NCBI GenBank assembly: GCA_947579605.1
Contig: OX388317.1
Coordinates: forward strand, 18,867,384-18,931,383
Direction: 5' to 3'
From: Athripsodes cinereus
Lineage: Eukaryota; Arthropoda; Insecta; Trichoptera; Leptoceridae
Length of the DNA: 64,000 bases
Shown here: piece after piece, positions 11,376-22,274 of the stretch
How the letters are laid out: the number at the start of each line of letters is the position of its first letter
How positions within the stretch are numbered: position 1 is the stretch's first letter
Made by a program: the position numbers and the translations under genes
Notes under the pieces: model-generated
What the model was told of the DNA's origin: nothing
Databases searched by the model: none
What the model saw: only the letters and a program-made list of their open reading frames with translations

Positions 11376-11435
11376 TGGAATATTCCTATGTATCGTAATG
11401 GAAATTGGAATATTCCTATGTATCGTAATGGAAAT
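11376..11435. repeat. Perfect 30-bp tandem duplication
   Basis: The 30-bp unit starting tggaatattcctatgtatcg occurs twice head to tail at 11376-11405 and 11406-11435 without a mismatch. It is a recent local duplication of unknown significance. Confidence 0.9.
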
Positions 11436-11504
11436 CTGGCGACGGGGGATAGAATTTCAAAAATTTGGGTAAATTTTGAAATTGTAGGCACATACATATC
11501 TACT

Positions 11505-11785
11505 ACTTCTATACTATCACGGCTTATCCCACAAGTATGTATGGATGACATTCCTGTAACATTCATGGGTGAGGGAGGGTGCAACTTTTAATCTATTATC
11601 CCACAAGTGGGGTGGTCAGCATCAGCCGCAATAAAAAATAGGACATTTAGGAAGGGTGGCAAATCTTATCGCCGAGTTTAAAATGAAAAATTTCTCGAAC
11701 ACCTGACTTTTACAGGACACTCGAAAACTTACAGAAAAAAGTGGTTGACCTATTCTTTACTGAGTGCTCAACGGAACATAAATAT
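11505..11785 (-). mobile_element. S1 SINE interrupted by a 59-bp insertion
   Basis: A long minus-strand S1 copy: tatcacggcttatcccacaa, ggcaaatcttatcgccgagt, aacacctgacttttacagga and the 5' block tgagtgctcaacgg. Within it TTATCCCACAAGT is directly repeated at 11524-11536 and 11596-11608. The 59 bp between the repeats (11537-11595) are not S1 sequence. S1 was therefore present first and received a small insertion with a 13-bp target-site duplication. Confidence 0.8.
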
Positions 11786-12045
11786 AATCGTGAAATATCT
11801 CAGTCTTATACTAAATCGAAAAATTGGCGATGTGAAAGAGGAAATGGGGGGAAGGGTATAGACATTTTCTCAAGTCAGGTGTGCTTTTAAATTTTTGTAT
11901 TAATTTGTGGAATAATAAAATTGCTCATTACCCCACTGGTCCCGCCACTAGTAGGTAATAATAATAATTACAACTTCTAACAAAAAGAGAATAATAATAA
12001 TAACTACTATAAAATTTTAGCCTATATCTAGGTAGGTACTTCTGC

Positions 12046-12072
12046 ACACACGCACACACACACACACACACA
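12046..12072. repeat. (CA)n microsatellite
   Basis: A run of CA dinucleotides with one CG interruption. The rest of 11786-12329 is AT-rich sequence with short TAA runs and no other feature. Confidence 0.9.
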
Positions 12073-12329
12073 GAATGCATTTCTACGTGTTGTAATAATA
12101 TGCCTAATATATATATATTATTATTGGTGGCATAGCTAAATGCAGCAACACTGATGGTAATAATTTAGGGATTTTCGACAAAATGTTTTTTGTATACATA
12201 TTTCAAATACAGTATTGGTGTTTTTTTTTTAACCAAGCAGGTATATCATAGCACATTAAATTTTGATTAAAAAAACGTTGTGCTCTGGTGTTAAAACAAA
12301 AAAAGTTATTTTTGTTTACAATAAAAAAA

Positions 12330-12512
12330 GTGAAAAGAGGTGTTCGAAAAAATAAAGACAAAGTATTACAACTCAATTTCAGCGATGAGGTTTGCCGCCC
12401 ATCTTGAATGTCTTATTTTTTTATTGGCACAGAGAAGACGGCCTGCATGTTTATTACATGCAACTGTTCTGCTGGTTACCCTACTTATGGGATAATTATG
12501 TCGTGATTTCTT
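12330..12512 (+). mobile_element. S1 SINE, 3' two thirds
   Basis: Shows gaggtgttcgaaaaaataaa, tcagcgatgaggtttgccgc, ccatcttgaatgtcttattt, attggcacagagaagacg and a ggttaccctacttatgggat block, ending near gtcgtgattt. The 5' block and the (TAG)n tail are decayed. It is otherwise one of the better preserved plus-strand copies. Confidence 0.8.
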
Positions 12513-12570
12513 TTTTATGTATAATTTTTTTTATAAAAAAGTAAATATGGGCAAGCCTACTAAAAAAATG

Positions 12571-12610
12571 GGTTAGTTGGAAGAAGCGATTAGCTTGCTC
12601 ATTTTACATG
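12571..12610 (+). mobile_element. LINE-W 3' motif remnant
   Basis: The phrase atgggttagttggaagaagc is the complement-sense version of the cttccaactaaccca block at 36680 and 56820. It marks a short relic of the LINE-W 3' UTR. The interval 12613-12889 has nothing else. Confidence 0.4.
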
Positions 12611-12889
12611 GATATTTTACTCCTTGTTATTTGTTCATATTTAATAATAATAATAAAAAAGATGTATAAAATATATTGTTTTCGATAAATATATTGCATT
12701 ATGTACTTAATAAGATAAAAAAAAATATAAAATATGCAAAAAAAATCAAGATTAAATTCGTCGTAAAATACATTTTTCCAAAAGGTATGATCCGTAGTGT
12801 AGTATTTACATACTCGAGACTTATATGCAAATTGTGTGAAATTATATACCTAATTTAATAATGACAAAAAAACAAACAAAAAATCAGCA

Positions 12890-12965
12890 CAGACCCCACG
12901 TCCGCACTGCAAGCCGGCTCGGAACCGACTGTGTCATTTTTCTCTCGTGCGCGTATAGATAAAGT
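12890..12965. other. GC-rich island of unknown origin
   Basis: A 70-bp patch rich in GC (ccccacgtccgcactgcaag, then ccggctcggaacc) stands alone in AT-rich DNA. It is not shared with other parts of the window and has no open frame of note. It may be a repeat fragment. Confidence 0.3.
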
Positions 12966-14220
12966 ATAAGACTCTCTCATTCTTTGGACAAAAATAAAGA
13001 AGTCATACAAATATGAATTGTTCCTCAACTGAAGGTTTTTTTAATTTTAAAACTGATTTTAATATTTGTTGAAAATATTTACATGACATTTCACTGCAAA
13101 ATATTATTAGGCATTATAACAAAAAAAAAATATGTCGCTGGTCCACCCGGTATTCAAGCAAAGTGATTCAAAAACAAAAAAATTATATTTTTTTCGGAAT
13201 TTTTATCAAAAAAATAAATTAACTATCCAAACTCAAAACATTACCATTCAATAGAAAAAGAATTGATCTATAACATATATTTTTTCCGTGAATATGTAAC
13301 ATTATTAAAGACGATTAAAAAAATGTAAAAACCAACAAAAAACCAGCATTTCGCGGTTTCTGAGTCTTAATTTAAAACATAACATGTTATTAAAATCTAC
13401 CCAACTGGTCATAAGCCCGTACCAAGGCAGACTGAGTCAGTTTTTAACGTTGTCTCAGCGCTTTAACATTATTTACTTTGCTTTGGCTACTATCCCCTCT
13501 CCGTTCATTATAACAAATATATAGTACCTTGTATTGCTATAGATTAATATAGAGACCTACCCGCGAGAGTTGTATAAATTTTTGGAACCCCAAGAGATTT
13601 ACCCAAAATTATAATTTTAAATTAATTTATTAACAACGGCCGAAAATAATTCAATTTAATTCTCAAGGAAGGCATTTTCAAAATACTTAAAAACAGTAAT
13701 AAGTAAAAAGTTTTCTAATTTATGCAATCCTGATTATATGGAAAATAAAATATTTTTTGATATTTCAAAATTTCCATCTGAAATTTTGCAACGTTCATAA
13801 ACGAAACATTAAAATAGAAAATAGTCTTTGGGTAATATTATGCATGGTCGCTCATATTTATTTATGCTCGTTTGTATGGACGATTGTTTGTTTCCACAAC
13901 CTCATGTCATCGATGGATTTCTTTTCGAAAATGGAAAACAGAATTCCCGACTCTCTTATTTGTTGTTTTCGATATGATTCAGATTATTTCATTGATTGTT
14001 ATCTAAGATTATTACAGTTTTCATAGTAGAATGATTTAAATTAATTTTAATTTGAATTTTTCGTGTTTATCACATAATATTGAATTATATGTATAATAAA
14101 AAAATTTAAAATGTATACACCTGCTGAATCAAAAGAGAAATCGAAATAGAAGTCTTAAATTTTCTAGCTTTCTAAATCGTCATTGATAACAGTGACAAAT
14201 AAGTTTTTTTTTAATAAACA
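12966..14220. other. No recognisable feature
   Basis: About 1.25 kb without a supported gene. The plus-strand open frame at 13757-14026 is AT-driven, with no domain and no splice context. Confidence 0.45.
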
Positions 14221-14461
14221 CACATAGATGATTCACATAGATTGAGCTTGTCCCAAACTAATATGAATCTTGTATTGTGGGTACTAAAACGACGATACAC
14301 ATAGTTATAAACAATCCACTGAACAAACATACATGTAATACCCAGACACAGGACAATTTGAAAAAGGTCATTTTTCATTTTGCCATGGCCGCCAATCGAA
14401 CCCGGGTCCTCATGACTCAAAGGCAAGTGCATCACTTCCGCGCCACAACGATTGCCATTGT
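14221..14461 (-). mobile_element. S3 tRNA-headed SINE
   Basis: On the minus strand the head has a B-box-like GGGTTCGATTGG with an upstream tRNA-like half. The body contains cctgtgtctgggtattacat and the 3' end reads atattagtttgggacaagct. The same SINE occurs at 56938-57155 (best preserved) and in truncated form at 17945-17985 and 43045-43209. Pol III boxes plus a common body define it as a tRNA-derived SINE. The GTTTGGGACTAG core resembles SINEs abundant in Lepidoptera, which is recall and not verified here. Confidence 0.8.
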
Positions 14462-15296
14462 TTAAAATACGTCAAATCTCAACATGTTCTGTATAATAAA
14501 TTACACATACTTGCATTTTAAAAATACCCAAAAAAATCATACTTACGATTCGTGAAAAATAAATCGCGTTTTAACTGTAACGAAACCGGGTCTACTAGCT
14601 AAAATAGAATATGAATATCTAGCTATGAGTAAAAGCAATGGAAATATTACATTTCAGAAAGAAAATGTTGAAAAAAAATGTACCTACATATTATGTATAA
14701 CGTCGCATTTTTTCAGTTAATAATATTCCCTCAGTTCGAGAATGTATTATTTGATAAATCCACACACTCGTACAACAACAAAGTTTGATATATTGATATG
14801 TAGATATTTTCTAAGCGGGAAATATTTTTCTCCGCATTATACAACCAGTTTCATATTATCATGCTTTCTTATAATATTATCTACTACAAGAAATAAAATG
14901 AAAAATCCAAAATGTTTTATACTTACTACATGGAATGAAAAAATATCATACATATTTTGAAAATGTTATTTTTATATCTGAGATATTTAGTGAGAATGTT
15001 ATCTTTGTGATTTTTAGAATATATTTTTCTCTTATCTATTTGAGTAAAAACCATGAAATGATTGACTTCTAATGATAGATTAAATTTGATTATATTATTT
15101 TTTTCATATTACATGTTTTGAACTTACTTATTAGTTTTCTAAGAGAATTTTTACTTTAATTTATCTTTTCTCATTATTGAGTCATCTCTTTCAAAAACAT
15201 TGCTAAATTTTCTATACTAACACGGTATCTTGACTTTTTTAAAAAAAAAGAATATAAGTATATCTGGGTTTTGTTATGAACCAAAATATAACCTTA
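14462..15296. other. No recognisable feature
   Basis: AT-rich DNA. The open frame at 14742-14960 has no supporting evidence as a gene. Confidence 0.45.
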
Positions 15297-15418
15297 TACA
15301 CCTTTCACAGTAAACTAAAAGCTTGTGTCGTGAAAGGGTTTGCCGGCACCTGGGATCGAACCGCGAACCCCTTGTTCACGAGGCCGAGACTCTACGTCCA
15401 GGCTACCGACGAACCCTA
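15297..15418 (-). mobile_element. S2 tRNA-derived SINE head
   Basis: The minus strand reads TTCGTCGGTAGCCTGGACGT, with A-box-like TAGCCTGGACG (one mismatch to TRGYNNARNNG), then gcctcgtgaacaagggg and a B-box GGTTCGATCCC (one mismatch). The body continues leftward through cacgacacaagcttttag. The 5' and 3' ends of the tRNA-like part do not pair into an acceptor stem, so this is a SINE head and not a functional tRNA gene. Confidence 0.7.
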
Positions 15419-15454
15419 TACTTGACTATACACTGCATATAATGAACACGTGAA

Positions 15455-15520
15455 TCATCCTTTTTCTACTCTAAACATTCACGATGGGTGGCATACCTCA
15501 TCGCTATTTTTTTCTAGGAT
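15455..15520 (-). mobile_element. S1 SINE central fragment
   Basis: The block aacattcacgatgggtggca followed by tacctcatcgct is the minus-strand S1 centre. It is short and diverged. Confidence 0.5.
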
Positions 15521-15639
15521 GAATATAAGTAAGAAATTCGTTTGTGTCGTGAAGATGGAGTAGTAAGGAAGACGAATTCAAATCCTGGAATTCTCGATTA
15601 ATTTGTATGAAAATTTTGGTAGGTATCTATAATAATTTT

Positions 15640-16100
15640 TTATTTCACAATCCACGGCGTGAGCCTTTTACATGTTAAAGAATAAACAATACACAAATCA
15701 AATATCTCATTCACAACACAGTAGGAAAACAAGAATTTACAAAACACAAAAGGGAATCATTTCATAACAATAATAATTTAAGTCAAATCATAAAATATTG
15801 GAGTGTCAGTACAGAATGTCTATGAAATGTTTAGTATTTAATACTCGTATGTCAAGAATTAAAATTGCAATAATGTAGGAGATGTCATGTAGATATAAGA
15901 AAAAAAATCTAAAGGAAATGATACAAATAATTTAAATGTCATAAGAATTAATGCCATAAATAGTTAAAATGTCAAAATGCCTATAATAATTTAAGATGTC
16001 AATAAATTAAACAGAAAATTGTTAATTATAATTTAAATTATCAATGATGTGACGTTACCAGATGAAGAAATAATCAAAAAATAGTACACACAGATATAAT
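15640..16100 (-). mobile_element. TAAA-tail LINE 3' UTR (same subfamily as 59595)
   Basis: On the minus strand the element ends with aacatgtaaaaggctcacgc, CGTGGATTG and an A/T-rich tail. The UTR upstream shares phrases such as gaatgtc.atgaaatgtttag and atgtcaagaattaaa with the copy at 59595-59990. It contains no open frame and is a 5'-truncated copy. Confidence 0.7.
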
Positions 16101-16319
16101 TTAAATAAAAAAAGTAAAACAAAACAAAATACAAACACTCTTCGATATGCCCATTGTTAGTTATACATTGAAATAATTTATAACGTCATGTTTATATTTA
16201 GGTAAACTGTCAGCAAAAATGTCTGTATCATTACCCACCAGATTACCCAGTCTGTGGAATAATAATAAAAAATATATAATAAATAAGTTAAATTAAAAAT
16301 TACATTCTGAGATTCTACC

Positions 16320-16440
16320 ATCTAAATTGAAAGTCTTTTATGAAAACCTGTAATTTACAAAACACTCGAAAACTTAAAAGAAATTAAAAAAAAACGAGAC
16401 CATTATTCAATTTTGAACACTCCTAAAGAAACACTTTCCA
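16320..16440 (-). mobile_element. S1 SINE 5' half, degenerate
   Basis: The phrase atttacaaaacactcgaaaa followed by cttaaaagaaatt resembles the minus-strand ttttacaggacactcgaaaacttacag of S1. It is strongly diverged; the rest of the element is barely traceable. Confidence 0.4.
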
Positions 16441-17830
16441 AATGTTTTGATATCATTGTCCTGGTAAAATACTTTTTTTCCACCAACCTAAAACGTGAAT
16501 CAACCTGAAAACAATTATTCGAGAAAGGGATAGAATTAGAGGTGATTTACACATCTCATATTACTAATTAAATGTAGTAGAAGGTATCCGAAAATATCAA
16601 TTAACGAACTCGTTATCTAAATACCACCATCGCACGCCCTCTGTAGGTGGTGATACATGTGAAACAGATGGACAATAAAACTCTTCAAGTCTTCAGCCAA
16701 TAAATATATATCTACATGCTTGGTTGTTACTAACTTAATACCACTTTTACTAGGTAGGTACCAAAACTACTTGTATAATTGGAATATATAGATTTGTGCC
16801 CGTTCTTAATTTTTTTGTGTATGAATGTATGTTCATTCTTTGGGCGGATTACCTACTTAAAAAAATGAAATTTTCCGAAAATCTACCCGAAATAAGTAAT
16901 TTTTGACATTCATTCATTGCTTTAGCTGGAAAACACTTATGTTAATAATTATATCACTATGATGGGCTGTACCTAAGCTACATATAATGTCTAAAACACA
17001 CTTAGGTACATACATAAAACACAAATGTATCTTCATCCCTCGTCCTAATTGGATCGGAAGCCATTGTGCCTTATAGGTATTTCCTCCAGAGATTACTGTC
17101 TATTGCTACTGATTCCAAGACCTCTAACTACTCGAAACTAAGTATTTCAACAAATGTTCTAGACACCTGTCAACTTCATCTGAGACGACCTCCATAGATC
17201 AAAGTCATTGTATTTTTTTACGCTACATAACCTAATCAGTGCAACTGTGGCATATCTATATGTATGAGGGAGTATCTTTACGACTTTAGGAGCCAAACAT
17301 ATATATCACAATGTTTGCATTTTTTTCAATAGGACATAATTATTTCCATAATACTTATGTTATGTTCCTCGTGAAGATCGCTTACCGTATTTATGTTATT
17401 TTTTTTCATATAAATTTATCCCAAACATTCCTAAGATTAAAGCTAGTATCCTATTATTTGTTGGTAATTATGTAGAGACAACCTCCAGAGAGGACGAGTT
17501 AATGGCTTCTAAATGAAAAAGGTTTTTGTATACAGTTTATTAGGCACAATTAATATAAGTGCTGTTTCTCTTAGTAAAGAGCAGTAGTACTATTAGATAG
17601 AGTACATACATACTATCTTAATTCAAATTTATTAACAAGACAGATACCACGTAATGTATAATTTATCAATCTTCTGTATCCAAAAAAGCTGCTATTAGGA
17701 ACACATGAAGAAACAAGTCTATAAACGACAAAATCTTCTATTGTTTGAATGTATGTGGGACTTCCGCTTATTCCGAAATAATCATTTATTTATTATTTTT
17801 TATTATAATCGAAATAATCATAAGATAACA
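16441..17830. other. No recognisable feature
   Basis: About 1.4 kb. Several TAGGTAGGTACC-like runs and a stretch at 17040-17230 of more even composition that may be an old LINE relic on the minus strand. I cannot prove either. Confidence 0.35.
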
Positions 17831-17831
17831 T

Positions 17832-17945
17832 AACATACATAGACAATTGTATGTCACAATAGATCTACTATGGTCGCAGTGACACAAGGGATACAAGGTC
17901 CCTTAACCTTCAAAAAGGAAAAAAAAAAAACATACATAGACAATT
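17832..17945 (+). mobile_element. 80-bp poly(A)-tailed retroinsertion with 17-bp TSD
   Basis: AACATACATAGACAATT is directly repeated at 17832-17848 and 17929-17945. The 80 bp between end in a run of A directly before the second repeat. The insert contains gtcgcagtgacacaagggat and acaaggtcccttaacc and is found nowhere else in the window. Long TSD plus poly(A) is the signature of LINE-mediated retroposition of an unidentified RNA. It landed at the 3' end of a truncated S3 SINE. Confidence 0.85.
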
Positions 17946-17990
17946 CACACAGATCAAGCTAGTCCCAAACTAAGAGAAATCTTGTATATA
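17946..17990 (-). mobile_element. S3 SINE 3' end fragment
   Basis: The block cacagatcaagctagtccca followed by aactaagagaaatcttgta is the terminal part of S3 on the minus strand. The tRNA head and most of the body are absent. Confidence 0.7.
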
Positions 17991-18007
17991 ATCATAATTA
18001 TATTTTT

Positions 18008-18190
18008 CCGTGGAGTACCCGGTAAAGAATAGGTCTACCATTCTATCAAAGATTTCGAGTGTCCTGTAAAAGATAGGTGTTTGTTAATTTCATTTTACAT
18101 AAAATATAAAAAAAAAATATTTTACATCTTGAATTCGGCGATGAGATTTGCCAGCCATCCTGAATGTCTCAATTTTTGTAGACTCAAGCC
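18008..18190 (+). mobile_element. S1 SINE with intact 5' end
   Basis: Starts ttttccgtggagtacccggt and continues through tttcgagtgtcctgtaaaag, aattcggcgatgagatttgc and agccatcctgaatgtctca. It stops before the 3' tail block. A short minus-strand S1-like phrase (gccagtagactcactgcata) abuts at about 18185-18260. The defined 5' start agrees with 55107 and 42775. Confidence 0.75.
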
Positions 18191-18396
18191 AGTAGACTCA
18201 CTGCATATAATTATCATAAATATTGTTCTCACAGTGCCTCTAAAAATAATAAATTCAGCACGAGTGACATATTTCATCATTGAATTTAATACCTGAAATG
18301 TTTTTCGAATGATGTTATTCGAATATGTGACTTTACAGTGTAATCGAAATAGATTATTATGGACGGACAGAACGCACTGTGGTTGCCAATTAAAAA

Positions 18397-18604
18397 AAAA
18401 ACATTGTTATCTTTGTATGTATATTATGCATCAAAATGAAATCTAGTTGGAAGATATCGCTTTTACAGTATTATATTTATATGACATACTGATTTTGAAA
18501 AAAAACATTGTTATCTTTGTATGTATATTATGCATCAAAATGAAATCTAGTTGGAAGATATCGCTTTTACAGTATTATATTTATATGACATACTGATTTT
18601 GAAA
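18397..18604. repeat. Perfect 104-bp tandem duplication
   Basis: The segment beginning acattgttatctttgtatgt occurs at 18401 and again at 18505. The two 104-bp units are identical as far as I can compare. Each unit contains the LINE-W-like gttggaagatatcgc motif. Identity implies a very recent duplication or an assembly artefact. Confidence 0.9.
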
Positions 18605-18699
18605 CGATTCATAATATTATCATCGATATAAATTGTCGAGATTTAAAAATATCTATCGAAAGTTAATTTTTAATCAAATTCTACTGCAATAGCGAATAT

Positions 18700-18850
18700 C
18701 TAACGAATTGTGCAAACTGAATAACATCGATCAGCTGTTGTCGGTTCGCCATTTTGCTATTTTTTCTTCTGTAAACTAAATTCGATAGTTACAGTCATTT
18801 ACAAACCGATATGTGTCGAGAAAATACGTTCGTTTATTTTTCTTAATGGA
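18700..18850 (+). promoter_or_regulatory. Candidate promoter / 5' UTR region of host gene
   Basis: Between 18.72 and 18.80 kb the composition shifts to atcgatcagctgttgtcggt followed by tcgccattttg. GCCATTTTG matches YY1/Pleiohomeotic-type sites found in many promoters (known motif). It lies about 190 bp upstream of the exon at 18939. No start site can be proven from sequence alone. Confidence 0.25.
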
Positions 18851-18938
18851 ATATGTGAATTGAAATTGTTTTGTTGTATATTTTCTTTTGTTACGTTTCA
18901 TTTAAAATACTCACACGTTTTGTCCTTTGTTTTTTCAG

Positions 18939-18999
18939 AAACAACAATGTTTCTCAGTCGCCATGAAGAGACGGGATGAAAGAAAATAATGTGATGGAG
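18939..18999 (+). CDS. Candidate host exon with start codon (secreted-protein gene, exon A1)
   Basis: A consensus acceptor (tcctttgttttttcag, ending 18938) and donor (GAG|GTACGT, GT at 19000-19001) define a 61-bp exon. Its last six bases are ATG GAG (18994-18999). If it is joined to the exon at 29239, the frame continues ATG GAG ATG CCA and gives a signal peptide. Upstream in the exon are three tiny open frames: an 11-codon one at ATGTTTCTC (including its stop), an 8-residue one at ATGAAGAGA, and a minimal ATG TGA whose TGA overlaps the ATG of the main frame. Such uORFs usually lower translation of the main frame; that is inference here. Only the last six bases of this exon would be coding; the rest is 5' UTR. 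The gene cannot be named. Confidence 0.5.
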
Positions 19000-20384
19000 G
19001 TACGTGAATTTTTGGATATTTTATTTTATATGTAAATTTGTTTTAAGAATATTTAATAATATAAGATGCCAATAGAAAATCGATTATCCAATATTTTTCT
19101 CAATATTCTAGTGTGAATCAAAAAACTGTAAAATATGTTCGAGAGAAAATTCTCCAATGAGTCTCAACACTTTCTTGCAAATGTCTTTTCCATTATAAGG
19201 AATTGAGAACTATCATAGAAGAATATTAATAAGAGAAAATGTCTCCGTTAGACGCCAAATTTGTATAATTCATAGCGAAATAAGATTTAAACTTAAAACG
19301 AGGACATATTGAAGGAAAACATCATTCAAAATCATTCTGTACAGATTTTGTTAATGTAATTCCTTTATTAACCTATGAGTATGTTGAAATATATGCCATA
19401 GATGTGATCAATTTCCCCATTACATTATTTTATTTGACAACCTCCTATACAGTTCAAAATCTCTGTGAAAAATAAAAAAAATACCACTACGAAATAAAGC
19501 TTTTCATTTAATTGAATTGTGTGAATATCTTAATAAACAGTTGTACAAATACGAAAAAAAAAATCAAAAGTAGCGATACAATTTACAAAATTAAAATGTA
19601 ACATCAATGCCGTTTTTCAAATGTTCTCCGTTCCCTTTATTAATGGATGTAATGTGATGGGCCATTGGTGGCACAAAATAAACTCTCGATAGAAATAAAG
19701 GACACAGTAATTCCTTTAATAATATTAAATGTTGGTTGTTGTAGCTGTACTTTTGGAATAAAAACTGTAAACTCTGAAAAAGTTTGAATCGGGAATAAAG
19801 TCATAATGAACATGAAAAGTTAAGAAAACTAATACAATAATGTGGGCAAGTGCCCGGGGCGCTCTACTTAAGTTGAATGTGGAAGCAGAAAATGTTTATT
19901 GTGCAAGTAAAGTTGTTCTTTTTTACAAGAGTTTTTGTTGTTTTTTGGATTAGTAACTGCGAATAAAATTAATATACCAAACATGCACCTAATTATAACT
20001 TGGATTGGAGAAATAAAACTTTTCGATTTTTTTTTTGCTATTGGCATTAACAATTTAATTATTGTTGCGAAGAAATAAGTACCGGAGAAAATTAGATTGC
20101 TTTAATTTGGAATTAAAATCAAGTACATACAATAAAATGATAATTCAAAAATCAATTCAAGTATGTATGCTAACATTTGCTAGCAAAACCAAATGTAAAT
20201 TGAGACAAATGTGAGGTATTTTTTAGTTTTGATTGAGTATCCACTTGAAATTAAGAAATAGAGGCTCTACTTTTTTGTAATACGATGTCCTTGCTAGACT
20301 ATTTTTGAAAAAAGACCAATGACATTTAAACAAAAGCGTATATTTTTTCTTTCACATACAAGTTTTCAAAATACATGAATGCCC

Positions 20385-20500
20385 TTCTTCCACGTACACC
20401 GTTCCTATGACAACGACATCTGACTGAATGGAGAAGGCTATACTGTTTGCCTTACTATGTTCCCTAGAAAGCGTTGAATGGAGATTAAGTTGAGAATTAG
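20385..20500 (+). mobile_element. LINE-B relic with internal deletion
   Basis: The phrase acaccgttcctatgacaacg is followed by tgaatggagaaggcta, a decayed gccttactatgttccctaga and aagcgttgaatgg. Each matches LINE-B at 62158-62290 in order, but the region between the first two is deleted. It is an old copy. Confidence 0.6.
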
Positions 20501-21019
20501 AATTTTTTGTTATTTAGTTATTTATTTCCGTTACTCACTAAAACAAAAAAACAAAAAGATTTTAAGCTGAAAATTAATTCTTTCGGCCTTAGGTATAATA
20601 TTAATTACTGGTTTTGATAACGTTTTTTTCTATTTAAATTTAATTATGATTATTTTTGAAGGACATATTATACGTATTTAATAGTCATATAACAAGTTAT
20701 CAATATTAGAGTAATGCCAATTATAGTCTGAAAAGTCATACAACATTTGCATGGAGAAAAAATTCAGAGTTACTGAATATGAATACAATACCCAAATTAT
20801 GATACATCCCATCAAAACATTTCTCAAAATATTTTTTCAACTGTGGATAGATATTTATCGATAAATTAATATATTCATCCATTTGCACAAGATAATATAC
20901 CTATTATGAAATTGCATGTTAATAAGTGTGAGATGTTAAATGTCCTCACGCTTTAATTATCGCGCGGTAGGTATTTGTAGAATGTCACTAAATAAAACAT
21001 GCACCATCTTTGTGTTGTT

Positions 21020-21175
21020 GAGCCGGTTATGTGGAATCGCCTACCGGTGCTTTCTGAGTAGCTGGTCCGTTGCTGTGGAACAAAATTCCCTATGATTTGC
21101 GGACTCTGGAGAGTATGGAGGTGTTCAAGGTGAGGTTAAAAACCCTTTTGTTCAGGAGGTGTTGTGATTCTTGAA
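21020..21175 (+). mobile_element. LINE ORF2 C-terminal relic
   Basis: One frame reads LWNKIPYDLRTLESMEVFKV then RLKTLLFRR and a stop. The W-N-x-I/L-P...S..xFK..LK..L pattern is the classic end of many LINE ORF2 proteins, well known for Jockey/CR1 families. Only this terminal piece is present; no TSD is visible. Confidence 0.7.
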
Positions 21176-21239
21176 TGGACCCTTGCGATGGTTTTTCCAC
21201 AAAACGGTGCATCTTAAAAAAGTGGTCTAGTTTTTATTA

Positions 21240-21345
21240 TTGAGAGAAAATCAGACTGTCACCAGCTTCAGAAGCCAATTGAAAACTGCACTCTTCACCG
21301 GACTTTTAAACGGCGTCAAAACAAAATCATCCAGAATCATCATAT
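21240..21345 (+). mobile_element. LINE-E ORF2 C-terminal relic
   Basis: Encodes QTVTSFRSQLKTALFTGLLN then GVKTKSS, the same terminal peptide as at 52780-52862 and, on the minus strand, 35385-35460. Two such C-terminal pieces of different LINEs lie back to back here (21020 and 21240). S1 follows directly. Confidence 0.65.
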
Positions 21346-21349
21346 TTAA

Positions 21350-21450
21350 TTCAACGATAAGGTATGCCATCCCTCCTGCATGTCAAATATTTCATTTAGT
21401 AAGTTTCCTGGCTTCCCATCTTTGGGAGATGCCGCGATGGTATACAGACT
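21350..21450 (+). mobile_element. S1 SINE 3' half, degenerate
   Basis: The phrase ttcaacgataaggtatgcca, then catccctcctgcatgtc, and the end block ctttgggagatgccgcgatg with gtata follow the S1 order. The middle part is shortened. Confidence 0.6.
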
Positions 21451-21989
21451 GTTAAATAATAAATTAATTTTAAATGACATAATATAATTAGTTACAAACA
21501 AAAAAGATTGAATGTGTCATTAAAGATATTTCACAAACTTTCCCCAAACTTACATACTTCTCAAAAACTATAGGTACGGGGAAGTAAATTAACGAAATTT
21601 GATTATAACTCACAATATTTATTATATTTTTAATACATTCTAAGGAACTGAAAATATAAAATATAGGTGTAGGTATAAGTACTAAGTAATACTGTATAAT
21701 TTTGAGAATAAGATGATTAATGTCATTCGTTGACTTGTAGGTATAAAAGTTTTCTCAGAGTCGGCGTTACTGTAGAATGAGTAATGATGTTAAGATTCCC
21801 CGCCGCACTAACATCCCTTGTTTTGCCATTGTGTTACATTTTCATAATATTCCTTTACTAAACACACTAATTATTCATTTCAAATGTCCATGTGTAACGC
21901 TTTATTTTTACGTATATAGGTATTTTTGTCTTGAGCTTCCACTATCGACTTACGGTACGGAAAGAATAACTTGCATTTTTGTTACGTGA

Positions 21990-22037
21990 AGTTGGTTCGC
22001 TGGCTACCCTACTTGTGGGAGATTCCATGATGTTATG
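21990..22037 (+). mobile_element. S1 SINE 3' tail fragment
   Basis: The block tcgctggctaccctacttgt followed by gggagattccatgatg is the S1/LINE-A type 3' tail only. Whether it came from S1 or from its LINE cannot be told. Confidence 0.65.
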
Positions 22038-22274
22038 AATGTTTTTTTTAATATTTTAATTGTTACATACACAGGTAACTATATAATTATTCTATCTTCT
22101 ATTTATAATTTCACTGCATCTTCAACAAACGGTATAGATCCTTAGACTAAATGTCCTTATAAGCATATAGGTCTTTCTTAACCTGTCATACAAACTAGAT
22201 ATTCTTGAAGGGCGGTACACCTCCACTTAATGCATGCATTATAAAATTATCTTTTTTGTGTTAATTTGATCATG

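Noticed and set aside
15341..15414. A tRNA gene on the minus strand
   Set aside because: Good A and B boxes, but the ends do not form an acceptor stem and a SINE body follows. It is annotated as a SINE head.
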